DNA from: Kitasatospora phosalacinea
Lineage (GTDB): Bacteria > Actinomycetota > Actinomycetes > Streptomycetales > Streptomycetaceae
Length of the DNA stretch: 64,000 bases
Direction of reading: 5' to 3'
NCBI RefSeq assembly: GCF_000716545.1
Contig: NZ_JNWZ01000024.1
Location: 18,844 to 82,843 of the forward strand
Position 1 is the stretch's first letter, and each line of letters opens with the position of its first letter. The notes under the pieces are model-generated. The model worked only from the letters and a program-made list of their open reading frames with translations. It was not told the DNA's origin and did not search any database. Shown here in pieces: positions 9,396 to 17,891 of this stretch. A program made the translations under genes and the position numbers.

Positions 9396-10385
9396 TCAGC
9401 GGGCCACGCGGAAGCCGATGTTCCCGCTGGAGCTGTCGGGGGTGTTCGAGGAGCGGGCGGCCAGCCGGTAGCGGTTGCAGTAGGAGGCGTGGCACATGTG
9501 GGAGCCGCCGCGCATCACCCGGGCGGTGCCGGTGGGCGGGCCGAGCGGGTCGTGGCGGGTGGCGGGCGTGTCGGGGCGGTGGTGGTCGGCGCTGAAGTGG
9601 TCGGCGCACCACTCCCAGACGTTCCCCAGCACGTTGTACAGGCCGTACCCGTTGGGGCGGTAGGAGCGGACGGGCGCGGTGGAGCGGTGCCGGCCGGTGT
9701 TGCGGCTCGGGAAGTCGCCCTGCCAGATGTTGAGCATCTCCCGTCCGCCGGGGGCGAGTTCGTCGCCCCACGGGTAGCGGGTGCCGCTGCCGCCGCCGCG
9801 CGCCGCGTACTCCCACTGGGCCTCGGTGGGCAGCCGGGTGCCGGACCAGGCGCAGTACGCCCGCGCGTCGTTCCAGGAGACGTGCACCACGGGGTGCTGC
9901 TGGCGGGCGGCGAAGTCGCTGCCGGGCCCCTCGGGCGCGCGCCAGGTGGCACCCTCGACGGCCCGCCACCACGGGGTGGCGGCGACCCGGGGAGAGGCGG
10001 CCCGCAGCCGGTCGGTGAGGAAGCCCTCGAAGACGAAGCTGGAGCCGAAGCGCTCGGCGTCGGTGACGTGTCCGGTCTCCCGGACGAAGGACGCGAACTC
10101 GGCGTTGGTGACGGTGGTCGCGGCGATCGCGAACGGTGCGAGCCGCACCTCGCGGACGGGCCCCTCCCCGTCGCCCGGGATCCCGTCCGGGTCCTGCCCG
10201 CCCATCAGGAACACCCCGCCGGGCAGCTCCAGCAGCCCCCGGGTGGCCCGCAGCGCGGCGGGCGACGGGGCGGCGGGCGCGGCAGGTGCGGCGGGCGCGG
10301 CTTGCAGGGTCAGGGCGGGCAGCGGCGACGGGGCGGGCAGGCCGAGGTCGGCGGGCTCGTGCCCGGGGGTGCAGCAGGAGAGCAT
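9396..10385 (-). CDS. Formylglycine-generating enzyme (sulfatase-modifying factor)
   Basis: 329-aa copper-dependent oxidase that converts the cysteine of a CxPxR sulfatase motif to formylglycine. The FGE-sulfatase fold starts near residue 50 with GGVFLMGG. Later landmarks are HPVVHVSWNDARAYCAWSG, RLPTEAQWEYAARGG and GNVWEWCADHFS. The two catalytic cysteines are Cys298 and Cys303 in GGSHMCHASYCNRYRLAARS, matching the active-site pair of Streptomyces FGE. The N-terminal 45 residues are Ala/Pro-rich and probably disordered. It lies 117 bp downstream of a sulfatase whose motif it can modify, so the pair is a self-contained activation unit. Confidence 0.96.
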   Translation of the reverse strand: MLSCCTPGHEPADLGLPAPSPLPALTLQAAPAAPAAPAAPSPAALRATRGLLELPGGVFLMGGQDPDGIPGDGEGPVREVRLAPFAIAATTVTNAEFASFVRETGHVTDAERFGSSFVFEGFLTDRLRAASPRVAATPWWRAVEGATWRAPEGPGSDFAARQQHPVVHVSWNDARAYCAWSGTRLPTEAQWEYAARGGGSGTRYPWGDELAPGGREMLNIWQGDFPSRNTGRHRSTAPVRSYRPNGYGLYNVLGNVWEWCADHFSADHHRPDTPATRHDPLGPPTGTARVMRGGSHMCHASYCNRYRLAARSSNTPDSSSGNIGFRVAR

Positions 10386-10502
10386 GGCGGCCTCTTCGGT
10401 TCGGGTGGTGCGGGCGCGGGTGCGGGTGGGTGCGGGTGGGTCCGGCCGGCCACCGGGAGGCGACCGGCCGGGCTTCGCGGGGAACGCGCCGGGCGGTGGC
10501 GG

Positions 10503-11927
10503 TCAGGCCGTGCGCTCGGCGGCGAGGGCGGCCGCGAGGGCCGGGACGCCGAGCGCCTGCTCCTGCGCGGGCGTGGCCTGGTACAGCTTGTTGACCAGCT
10601 GGTACGGGTCGGCGTCCAGGTCGTAGTACTCGCGGAAGGCGACCTCGCCGGTGCCGACGGGCAGGCCGTCCGCGTCGGTGTGCAGCTTGTAGTACTCGGT
10701 GTACTGCTCGGTCTTCGACAGGTACGAGGACCAGGTGTGCGGCCGCCCGGCCTGGTGGACGCCCTGCTCCCAGTACTCGACCAGCAGGTGGTCGCGGCTG
10801 TGCGTGCCGAGCAGCGAGTGCCCGTCGAGCGCCCAGTCGGGGGTGATCCCGGCGGCCTCCAGGATGGTCGGGGCGAGGTCGATGTTGGCCACGATCCGGT
10901 GGTCGACGGGGCTGCCCGCGCCGAGTCCGCCGGCCGGCCAGGAGAGGTAGAACGGCACCTCGACGGAGGGCAGGTAGGGCACCGACTTCTTCGACCAGCC
11001 GTGGTCGGCCCAGGTGTAGCCGTTGTCGCCGAGGTAGATCACCAGCGTGTTGTTCAGCTGCCCGAGCGCGGCCAGCTTGTCGTGCAGCGCCTGCACGGCG
11101 TCGTCCACCGAGAGCAGGGTGCGCAGTTGGCGGGCCCGCAGCTGCCGGGCGGTGGCGAGGGTGGCGGTGGCGTCCTGGATCCACTGCGGCTTGTCGCTGC
11201 GGTCGGCCTCGTCGACGGAGGGGCGGCCGTTCCAGGCCGGAACGGTGGTGTCGGCGTACTTGGGCTCGGGCGTGTTGGGCTCGTGCGAGGCCTTCGGGGC
11301 GACGAACGCGAACCAGGGGCGCGGGTCGGTGGCGGCCTTGTCGAGGAAGGCCAGCGCGTGGTCGCGGATCACCGAGGTCGAGTAGCCGGGGATGGTGCGC
11401 ACGGTGCCGTTGTCGTTGTACTGGCCGTCGCTGTAGACCACCGGTGCGGACAGCAGCCACTCCTCGAAGTGCGGCGGGTTGTCGGCCGGCTGCCAGGCGT
11501 TCAGGTACTTGCCGAACAGGCCGGTGCGGTATCCGGCCTGGCGCAGCGCCCGCTGGATCGTGTCGTGCTGGTCGAGGTTGTACGGGTGCCCGTTGTCGCG
11601 GACGCCGTGGTGGTGCGCGTACTGCCCGCTGAAGATCGACGAGCGGGACGGCGCGCACAGCGGCGTGGTGACGTGCCCGGAGGTGAACCGCACGCCGTGC
11701 CCGACCAGCCAGTCCACCGTCTTGGGGGTGGCCCACTCGGTCTGCTTGGGCTGGTCGTCGGTGAGGATCACCAGGATGTTGGGCCGGGCGCCGGCCGCGG
11801 CGGCGGCGCTGCGGGCCCCGAGGGCCAGCGGCAGCGCGGTCGCGGCGGCCACCGAAGCGGCGCCGGCCAGGAAGCCGCGACGGCCCAACTTGGCTTCGTC
11901 ACGGGGAGGTTCGGGGTTCCGACTCAT
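10503..11927 (-). CDS. Tat-exported type I sulfatase (CxPSR motif)
   Basis: 474-aa sulfate ester hydrolase. The N-terminus carries a twin-arginine signal (LGRRGFLAG, residues 14-22, then an Ala-rich stretch), implying export already folded. Metal and catalytic residues include NILVILTDDQ and the modified cysteine Cys91 within PLCAPSRSSIFSG. The downstream pattern GDNGYTWADHGWSKK is typical of the family. Cys91-Ala-Pro-Ser-Arg is the FGE recognition sequence, and the matching enzyme lies just downstream. The substrate is unknown; host glycan or aryl sulfates are possible. Start ATG at 11927. Confidence 0.95.
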   Translation of the reverse strand: MSRNPEPPRDEAKLGRRGFLAGAASVAAATALPLALGARSAAAAAGARPNILVILTDDQPKQTEWATPKTVDWLVGHGVRFTSGHVTTPLCAPSRSSIFSGQYAHHHGVRDNGHPYNLDQHDTIQRALRQAGYRTGLFGKYLNAWQPADNPPHFEEWLLSAPVVYSDGQYNDNGTVRTIPGYSTSVIRDHALAFLDKAATDPRPWFAFVAPKASHEPNTPEPKYADTTVPAWNGRPSVDEADRSDKPQWIQDATATLATARQLRARQLRTLLSVDDAVQALHDKLAALGQLNNTLVIYLGDNGYTWADHGWSKKSVPYLPSVEVPFYLSWPAGGLGAGSPVDHRIVANIDLAPTILEAAGITPDWALDGHSLLGTHSRDHLLVEYWEQGVHQAGRPHTWSSYLSKTEQYTEYYKLHTDADGLPVGTGEVAFREYYDLDADPYQLVNKLYQATPAQEQALGVPALAAALAAERTA

Positions 11928-12349
11928 GGCGTGCAGGCCCTTTCGCTGAAGTCGCTGGATGCGCTGGAGTCCACTGGAGGGGTGGCGGCAGGCGGTGCGA
12001 GTCGGCGGGCGTCCCCGGCCGGGCGGATCGTGCGCGGCGCGCTGACGGTGAACCTACGGGCGCGCCGGAGCGGCCCGCAATCGACCGCGGACAGACAACG
12101 CACGCTTTTCACGGGCCCGTTGCAATGTTTCGCCCGTCGCCGTGCCTCTTGCGGAACCTCCGCCCCGGAGCCCGCCCCCGCATCCGTCCCGGCGCCGCGC
12201 GACGAAACCCGGTCCCGCACGGCGGCCCGGGCCTCCTGGACGACCGATTCCGCGGGCCCGGTCCGGTCCTGTGGCCTGCGGCCCGGGCCGCAGGCGGCCT
12301 CCGCGACGGCGAGCCACCCGAGGTGCCAACGACCACCAGCAGCACCGGC
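11928..12349. other. Gene-free stretch upstream of the sulfatase
   Basis: About 420 bp with no convincing coding signal. It contains a less GC-rich patch at 12085-12130 around TTTTCACGGGCC and GTTGCAATGTTTCG, a plausible promoter zone for the leftward sulfatase-FGE transcript. The right end merges with the decayed SUKH-like gene. Confidence 0.4.
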
Positions 12350-12782
12350 GACCTGCAGCCCTCGTCGCACAGGCCGAGCGCCCCGGCTGTGCGGTGCGGT
12401 CGCACTCCACCTCGACCAGGCGTTCCTCCCACGCGTCGAGGGCCGCGTCGAGATCGGCGAGGCGGTCGAAATCCTCCGCCGACGGCCGTCCGGCCGGGAT
12501 CGCCACCGTGGCCGCCGGATCCGCCCCGCCCGGGAACGGCTCGGCGAACACGCCCGGCCCGACGGGTTCGAGGAGTCCGCCCGCCCAGTACCGGCCGGTG
12601 GAACCTCCGCGCCGCACCGGGAGGAGGCCGTGGGCCGGAGCGGCCCCGCCGGCTCCGACGTGCGGCAGGAACGAGCGGTAGTCCTCGGACAGGTCGACGT
12701 CCAGCCGCGACCGGAGGTCGGCGACCTCGGCGGCGGTCAGCGGGGCGTCGAGCGCGAAGCCGTGCACCCTCGCCCCGAACAC
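12350..12782 (-). pseudogene. Decayed SUKH/SMI1-KNR4-like gene
   Basis: The first frame from GTG 12782 gives HGFALDAPLTAAEVADLRSR, DLSEDYRSFLPHVGAGGAAP, then DAWEERLVEVECDR, the usual SUKH order. The family's later signature appears only in a second frame, as LCDEGC followed by LLVVVG, so a frameshift lies near 12375-12400. The usual region between the GC pair and LLVV is damaged, and the C-terminus is missing. No good start is visible: in-frame coding-like sequence runs upstream to the neighbouring gene. SUKH proteins often serve as immunity proteins to polymorphic toxins. Family assignment is by motif only. Confidence 0.55.
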
Positions 12783-12859
12783 CTCGTCGCCGCCCGGCCC
12801 GGCGGCGGGCGCCGGAACCCGTTCGCGCGCCCCGGTCCGGTCGGTCGTGGCGCCCGGCC

Positions 12860-13534
12860 CTACCGGCCGGCCAGGTCTCGGCCCCGGCCGGCCAGGTCAC
12901 GGACCAGGGTGCTGCTCACCTGCGGGAGTTCGCCGTACTCGGGGTCGTCGCAGTCGACCGGGAGCTGGTGGATCACCGCGGCCAGCCGGGGCGGGAGCTT
13001 CACGTCCAACCCCTCGTGGCACAGTGCGAGGATCTCGGCGAGCACCGCGGACGGGAGCAGCGCGTCGCGGCAGCCCAGCACCGGCCGCGGGGGGCGGGGG
13101 CCGGTGGCCAGCGTCTCGGCCTGGCGGCGCCAGACCTCGGCGTCCAGGAACTCGCCGAGGCTGCGGTGCAGCAGGCTCAGGCAGGACGCGGCGGTGTACG
13201 AGCCGCCGCCGGCCGCGAACTGCCACCAGAACTGGGCGCCGTCGCGGTGGTGGGCCGCGTGCAGCAGGGCGCCCAGGACGAGTGCCCCCTCGGGGTGGAT
13301 CCGCCGGTCGTTGACGAGCAGGTCGAGCGAGGCGGCGGCGGTCGGCATCGCGAGGACCAGGGTGGTGGCGAGGTCGAGTTCGTGGGCGGCCTGCAGGTGC
13401 TCGGAGGGGAAGGGGCGCGGCGCGGTCAGCAGCCGGTCCCAGGACACGCCGGTGTCGTCGGGGCGCGGTCGGGGCGCCCGGACGGGCGAGTGCAGGCCGT
13501 CGTGTCCGGCGCTCGTCGGTGTTCCCCTGGTCAT
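12860..13534 (-). CDS. Hypothetical protein paired with a sigma-like factor
   Basis: 224-aa soluble protein with no signal peptide or membrane segment. The recognisable core is VLGALLHAAHHRDGAQFWWQ followed by FAAGGGSYTAASCLSLLHRS. That helical segment recurs in uncharacterised actinobacterial proteins encoded next to sigma-factor-like genes. Here it follows the sigma-like gene by 106 bp on the same strand. A regulatory role with that factor is possible but unproven. The C-terminus repeats LAGRGRDLAGR. Confidence 0.7.
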   Translation of the reverse strand: MTRGTPTSAGHDGLHSPVRAPRPRPDDTGVSWDRLLTAPRPFPSEHLQAAHELDLATTLVLAMPTAAASLDLLVNDRRIHPEGALVLGALLHAAHHRDGAQFWWQFAAGGGSYTAASCLSLLHRSLGEFLDAEVWRRQAETLATGPRPPRPVLGCRDALLPSAVLAEILALCHEGLDVKLPPRLAAVIHQLPVDCDDPEYGELPQVSSTLVRDLAGRGRDLAGR

Positions 13535-13640
13535 CCGTGCTGCCCGCTCATCGGTGCTCCGCCTCTTCGCCCTCTTCCTCTTCTTCTTCCCGGCCGTCGC
13601 CCGCTCGGCCCGTACCGCCCGTCCGGGACGTGCCGCCGGT

Positions 13641-14198
13641 TCACCGCTGCCGCTCGCCGCGGGCGCCGAGGGCGGTGGCCAGGCGGTCGAGGGCCTGGCC
13701 CGCGGTGGAGCGCACGTTGGCCTCGGTGGTGGCCAGGCAGTCGGCGATCTGGGCGTCCGTCAGGCCGAGCAGGTAGCGGAGCACGACCACGTCGTGGCGC
13801 CGTTCGGACAGTCCGCACAGCGCAGCGTACAGCCGCTCGTGGCTGCCGTCGGCCTCCGGCAGGTGGTGCGCCCGCTCGGCGGCGGCCCGCACCGCGTGGA
13901 CCCAGAGCGGGACGAACCCCGGGGAGGGCGGCGGTTGGCCGTCCATCATCCGGCGCAGCAGGGCCGCGCCGACCTCCTCCTTGAGGATCGTCCAGGCCTG
14001 GAACGCCGGGAACTGCTCGCGCAGGATCCACGGCCACTCCTGCCACACCCGGCCCTTGGCGGTCTCCACGGCCTCGCGCGCGTCGCTGTCGCGCAGGCGG
14101 GTGCCGGCGAAGCCGGACCACGTCCTGTGGTGGGTGTCGCAGAACGCGTCGAACGTCAGACGGTGCCGGTCCCCCACCGCCCAGTCACTTTCGTTCAC
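13641..14198 (-). CDS. Sigma-70-like factor with clear region 4 and weak region 2
   Basis: 185-aa protein. The C-terminus has a sigma region 4 helix-turn-helix: LSERRHDVVVLRYLLGLTDA then QIADCLATTEANVRSTAGQA. The N-terminal half (FDAFCDTHHRTWSGFAGTRL) is at best a degenerate region 2, so core-polymerase binding is uncertain. Start is the GTG at 14198, with GGGGAGGAG about 8 bases upstream; longer readings lack this. It is followed on the same strand by a 224-aa partner gene. No anti-sigma factor is visible. Confidence 0.78.
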   Translation of the reverse strand: MNESDWAVGDRHRLTFDAFCDTHHRTWSGFAGTRLRDSDAREAVETAKGRVWQEWPWILREQFPAFQAWTILKEEVGAALLRRMMDGQPPPSPGFVPLWVHAVRAAAERAHHLPEADGSHERLYAALCGLSERRHDVVVLRYLLGLTDAQIADCLATTEANVRSTAGQALDRLATALGARGERQR

Positions 14199-14486
14199 GC
14201 GCCCGACTCCTCCCCGGCGCCACCGGACCGCCTGCCGGCAGCGCGCCACTGCGGGAACTCGCTTCCCCTGGAGGAACATTAAGGCGAATCAGGTACCGAG
14301 ATGGTAATCCGGCCCAAGAGGTTTCAAGATCAGACATAAGTCGTTCCAGCCGAAAAGCTGCCTATCTGGCGCCCCGACCGGTTCCGACCGTCGGTTGATC
14401 ACTTCCGATCGGTTCGTCGTGGTACCCCACCGGGTGAAGTCCGCACCCTTGATTGTCCGTTCACCCGTGTGGGCATAGTGGGCGCA
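14199..14486. promoter_or_regulatory. Divergent promoter region with a candidate rightward promoter
   Basis: This 290-bp gap is noticeably less GC-rich than its surroundings. Rightward, TTGATT (14452-14457) and CATAGT (14474-14479) are spaced 16 bp. They point to transcription starting at or just before the GTG at 14487, so the methyltransferase mRNA may be leaderless. TTCCGACCG and TTCCGATCG recur at about 14384 and 14403. Confidence 0.45.
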
Positions 14487-14510
14487 GTGACGGACGATCA
14501 GGGGGAGCCC

Positions 14511-15326
14511 ATGGCAGACGCACGCGAGCGGACCGACGAGGTCGAGGTCAGCCTCGACATCCACCTGGCGCACTCGGCCCGCATGTACGACTTCTACCTG
14601 GGCGGCACCACCAACTTCCCCGCCGACCGGGAGGCCGCCGGCCGCGCCCTGGCCGTCTTCCCGTACGCCCGCTCCGCCGCCCGCGCCAACCGCGCCTTCA
14701 TGCGCCGCACCACCCGTCGGCTCGCCGAGGCCGGCATCCGGCAGTTCCTCGACATCGGCACCGGCATCCCCACCTCCCCGAACCTGCACGAGGTCGCCCA
14801 GCGGGTCGCACCCGACGCCGCGGTGGTCTACGCCGACAACGACCCGATCGTGCTGCTGCACGCCCAGGCCCTGCTGCGCGGCACCGAACAGGGCGTCACC
14901 GCCTACGTCCAGGCCGACGTGCGCGAGCCCGAGGCCCTGCTGGAGGCCGCCGCCCGCACCCTCGACTTCGACCGGCCGATCGCGCTCAGCATGAACGCGC
15001 TGCTGCACTTCGTCCCGGACGAGGCCCACCGGATCACCGAAGGGCTCAAGGCCCGGCTGCCCAGCGGATCCGCCCTGGTGATGAGCCACCTCACCCCGGA
15101 CTTCGCCCCCGACGAGACCGCCCGGCTGATCCAGGTCTACACCGCCGCCGGCACCCCCGTCGCGGCCTGCACCAGCGAGGAGTTCGGCCGCTTCTTCACC
15201 GGTTGGGACGTCCTCGACCCGGGCATCGTCGCCACCCCCCGCTGGAACCCCTCCCCCGAGGACGACACCGAGCACATCACCGACGCCGGCGCCTCCTGCT
15301 ACGGCGCCGTCGCCATCCGTCCCTGA
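14511..15326 (+). CDS. SAM-dependent methyltransferase, Methyltransf_19 (former DUF574) family
   Basis: 271 aa from ATG 14511, or 279 aa from GTG 14487 if the transcript is leaderless. The family's N-terminal signature is ARMYDFYLGGTTNFPADREA. The SAM-binding motif is FLDIGTGIPTSPNLHEVA, followed by VVYADNDPIVLLHAQALL and ALSMNALLHFVPDE. This family is highly expanded in Streptomyces with unknown substrates; some members sit in natural-product loci. GGGGGA precedes 14511. It converges with the GntR gene. Confidence 0.9.
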   Translation: MADARERTDEVEVSLDIHLAHSARMYDFYLGGTTNFPADREAAGRALAVFPYARSAARANRAFMRRTTRRLAEAGIRQFLDIGTGIPTSPNLHEVAQRVAPDAAVVYADNDPIVLLHAQALLRGTEQGVTAYVQADVREPEALLEAAARTLDFDRPIALSMNALLHFVPDEAHRITEGLKARLPSGSALVMSHLTPDFAPDETARLIQVYTAAGTPVAACTSEEFGRFFTGWDVLDPGIVATPRWNPSPEDDTEHITDAGASCYGAVAIRP

Positions 15327-15357
15327 CACCCCCGGCGCGGCGGCCGGCCGGGCCGGG

Positions 15358-16125
15358 TCAGTCGGTGGTGGGTGCGGTCAGGTCGAGGGTGAAGCTGAAC
15401 CTGTCGCCCCGGTAGAGGGTGCGGACGAGTTCCAGCGGGCGGCCGTCGGCGTCCCGGCTGCGGCGGTGCAGCAGCAGCATCGGCAGGGCGGGCGGGGTGC
15501 CGATCAGCAGGGCCTCGCGCGGGGTGGCGAGCACCGTTTCGATCCGCTCCTCGGCTCCGGCGAGGTGGACGCCGCGTCCGCGCAGGTAGCCGTAGAGCGA
15601 GCCGGCCGGGTCGAACCCGTCCGCCAGTTCCGGGGCGCGGGTCACCGGCAGGTAGGTGGACTCCAGGCCGACGCGTTCCTCGTCGGCGCGCAGCACCCGT
15701 TCGAGGTGCCAGAGCGGTTCGCCGGGCGGGACGGCGAGGCGGTCGGCCAGCACGGGGTCGGCGGGCTGCCGGTCCAGGGCGATCAGGGTGCGGCCGGGGC
15801 GCAGGCCCTGGCGGGTGACGCCCTCGGTGTAGCTGGCCGGCGACAGCGGCTGTTCGATCTTGGCGCCGGCCACCACCGTCCCGCGCCCCTGGCGGCGCAG
15901 CCGTCCTTCGACCAGCAGGTCGCGCAGGGCCTGGCGGACGGTGGCCCGGGCGACGCCGTACCGCTCGGCCAGGTCGGCTTCGGTGGGGAGCCGCCCGCCC
16001 GGCGCCAACTCGCCGATCAGTTCCTGGATCTCGGCCTTGACCAGGTAGTACTTGGGCACCCGCCCGTGCTCGGGGACGCCGGACCGGGCGGGGGCGGGGG
16101 GTGTGCGGGGGGTGCGGTGGTCCAC
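15358..16125 (-). CDS. GntR-family regulator, HutC/DasR-like (UTRA domain)
   Basis: 255 aa, GTG start. The winged helix (about residues 23-90) includes PKYYLVKAEIQELIGELAPG then RLPTEADLAERYGVARATVR. The UTRA effector domain follows from LSPASYTEGVTRQGLRPGRT. The layout resembles DasR and relatives that sense phosphosugars or small metabolites. It is divergent from a secreted phosphatase across a 206-bp gap holding a 14-bp palindrome, so it probably represses itself and that gene. Ligand unknown. Confidence 0.9.
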   Translation of the reverse strand: MDHRTPRTPPAPARSGVPEHGRVPKYYLVKAEIQELIGELAPGGRLPTEADLAERYGVARATVRQALRDLLVEGRLRRQGRGTVVAGAKIEQPLSPASYTEGVTRQGLRPGRTLIALDRQPADPVLADRLAVPPGEPLWHLERVLRADEERVGLESTYLPVTRAPELADGFDPAGSLYGYLRGRGVHLAGAEERIETVLATPREALLIGTPPALPMLLLHRRSRDADGRPLELVRTLYRGDRFSFTLDLTAPTTD

Positions 16126-16225
16126 CGACCCAGGGTATCGAGCGCCCGTCCGCCCCTCCTCCCGTTCCGGTCGAGCACCGACGGAACATCACGGACGGAT
16201 AACGTGTCTGGACTGGATTTTGACA

Positions 16226-16239
16226 CTTGTTCATACAAG
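16226..16239. promoter_or_regulatory. CTTGT-N4-ACAAG palindrome between GntR and phosphatase genes
   Basis: A perfect 5-bp inverted repeat (CTTGTTCATACAAG) directly follows TTGACA at 16220-16225. TGGACTGG occurs on both sides (16209-16216 and 16242-16249), 33 bp apart. A HutC-type GntR site is the simplest reading. GTTCATACAAG also resembles one 11-base PHO-box unit, so PhoP control is an alternative. Confidence 0.45.
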
Positions 16240-16331
16240 CGTGGACTGGCTGCGGGCTCGCGCTCGTCCGCCCGGCCCATCCTCGGTTGCCGGTGCAACC
16301 GCACCGTTTCGCTTTCCCGTTGGGAGCCCCC

Positions 16332-17849
16332 GTGCGCAACTCCCGTTCCGCCAAAGCCCTTTCCCTCTCCGCCGCGGCCGTCGTCGCGGCCGCGCTGGTG
16401 CCGCTGGGCACCTCGTCCGCCTCGGCCGCCACCGGCGCGTACAACGGTCTGCCGAACGGCAGCAAGCAGGCCAAGACGCTGGTGATCGGCATCGACGGCA
16501 CCCGGTACGACAAGCTGCTCGCGGCGGACGCGCCGAACCTGAAGTCGCTGATCGCCTCCGGCACCACGGCGACCTCCGACCTGTACGCCGACCCGTTGGC
16601 GCCGACGCTCTCCGGCCCGGGCTGGTCGACCATCGCCACCGGCGTGTGGCCGGACAAGCACAGGGTGCTGGACAACAACTTCACCGGTTCGCGCTTCGAC
16701 CTGTACCCGGACTACGCGAGCCGGCTGGAGGCGGCCGACCGGGCCGAATCGACGCTGGTGATCGGCTCCTGGAACCCGATCACCGCCAACGTCTTCAACG
16801 GCACCGCCGACCTGCGGATCCCGGAGAGCGAGAACGACGCGAAGACCGCCTCCGACGCCGCCGACTACCTGGCGCACGGCAACCCGGACTCGGTGTTCCT
16901 GCACTTCGACGAGGTGGACGAGGCCGGGCACTCGTACGGCGGCGCGTCCAGCCAGTACCTGGCCGCGATCCACGGCGCGGACGGCCTGGTCGGGCAGGTG
17001 CTGGCCGCGCTCGAGACCCGCGCCACGTACGCCGCCGAGGACTGGATGGTGGTGGTCACCACCGACCACGGCCACACCGACGCGGGCGGCCACGGCGGCA
17101 ACACCGCCAACGAGCGCCAGACCTGGATGGTCCTGAACGGCCGGGGCTACCCCGCCGGGGCGCACCGCTACGACGTCAAGCCGGTGGACATCGCGCCGAC
17201 CGTGCTCAAGCACCAGGGCGCGCCGGTCGACCCGGCCTGGGGCCTGGACGGCAGGCCGGTGGACGAGATCGTGCCGGACGGGTTCGACGCGCTGCGGCCG
17301 AGCCTGCGGACCCGGGTCGACGAGACCGGCATCGGCTCGGCGGTCAAGGGCTTCACCCACACCCCGCCGGCCGGCTGGAGCATCGACAACTCGCGGATGC
17401 CCTCCGGCGGCGTCACCGAGTGGCGCGGCTGGGCGTTCGCCACCGACGAGTTCTGGACGGCGGCGCAGCCGGGCCAGAGCCGGGAGACCAACGTCCGGGC
17501 GCGCGACGTGTTCGCGGTCGCGGACTCCGACGAGTGGGACGACAAGTCGCACGGCACCGGCCAGTTCGACTCGACGCTGGTCAGCCCGGCCTACCCGGTG
17601 GCGGGCCGCACCCGCGGCACGCTGTCCTTCGCCACCGACTACGAGGTGGACGGCCCGCAGACCGGCGACGTGTACGTGTCCTTCGACGGCGGCGCCGCGC
17701 AGCCGGTGAAGTCCTACCGGGCCGACCTGAACACGGTCGAGCACCTGGACGTCGCCGTCCCGGCGGGGGCGTCGACGGCCAGGTTCCAGTTCCGCTACAC
17801 GGGCACCAACTCGGCGTTCTGGACGGTCGACCAGGTCGTCTTCAACTGA
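16332..17849 (+). CDS. Secreted alkaline-phosphatase-superfamily phosphodiesterase/pyrophosphatase
   Basis: 505 aa from GTG 16332. The signal peptide covers residues 1-33 and ends SSASAA. The catalytic domain follows with KTLVIGIDGTRYDKL, the nucleophile region SGPGWSTIATGVWPDKHRV, the metal site HFDEVDEAGHSYGG and VVVTTDHGHTDAGGHGG. These mark type I phosphodiesterase/nucleotide pyrophosphatases of the alkaline phosphatase fold. From about residue 350 a beta-sandwich module follows. It probably acts outside the cell on phosphoesters. A 12-bp bidirectional terminator separates it from bioF. Confidence 0.88.
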   Translation: MRNSRSAKALSLSAAAVVAAALVPLGTSSASAATGAYNGLPNGSKQAKTLVIGIDGTRYDKLLAADAPNLKSLIASGTTATSDLYADPLAPTLSGPGWSTIATGVWPDKHRVLDNNFTGSRFDLYPDYASRLEAADRAESTLVIGSWNPITANVFNGTADLRIPESENDAKTASDAADYLAHGNPDSVFLHFDEVDEAGHSYGGASSQYLAAIHGADGLVGQVLAALETRATYAAEDWMVVVTTDHGHTDAGGHGGNTANERQTWMVLNGRGYPAGAHRYDVKPVDIAPTVLKHQGAPVDPAWGLDGRPVDEIVPDGFDALRPSLRTRVDETGIGSAVKGFTHTPPAGWSIDNSRMPSGGVTEWRGWAFATDEFWTAAQPGQSRETNVRARDVFAVADSDEWDDKSHGTGQFDSTLVSPAYPVAGRTRGTLSFATDYEVDGPQTGDVYVSFDGGAAQPVKSYRADLNTVEHLDVAVPAGASTARFQFRYTGTNSAFWTVDQVVFN

Positions 17850-17860
17850 CCGCGCCCCCT

Positions 17861-17891
17861 GCGGGCGGGCCGGTTCCGGCGGCCCGCCCGC
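17861..17891. terminator. 12-bp hairpin between converging genes
   Basis: GCGGGCGGGCCG (17861-17872) pairs exactly with CGGCCCGCCCGC (17880-17891) around a 7-base loop. It lies in the 42-bp gap between the phosphatase stop and the bioF stop, so it can end transcription from both sides. Confidence 0.75.

Noticed and set aside
8880..14282. 1800-codon open frame on the plus strand
   Set aside because: It runs antisense to the FGE, sulfatase and sigma-like genes and has no domain; high GC removes stops by chance.
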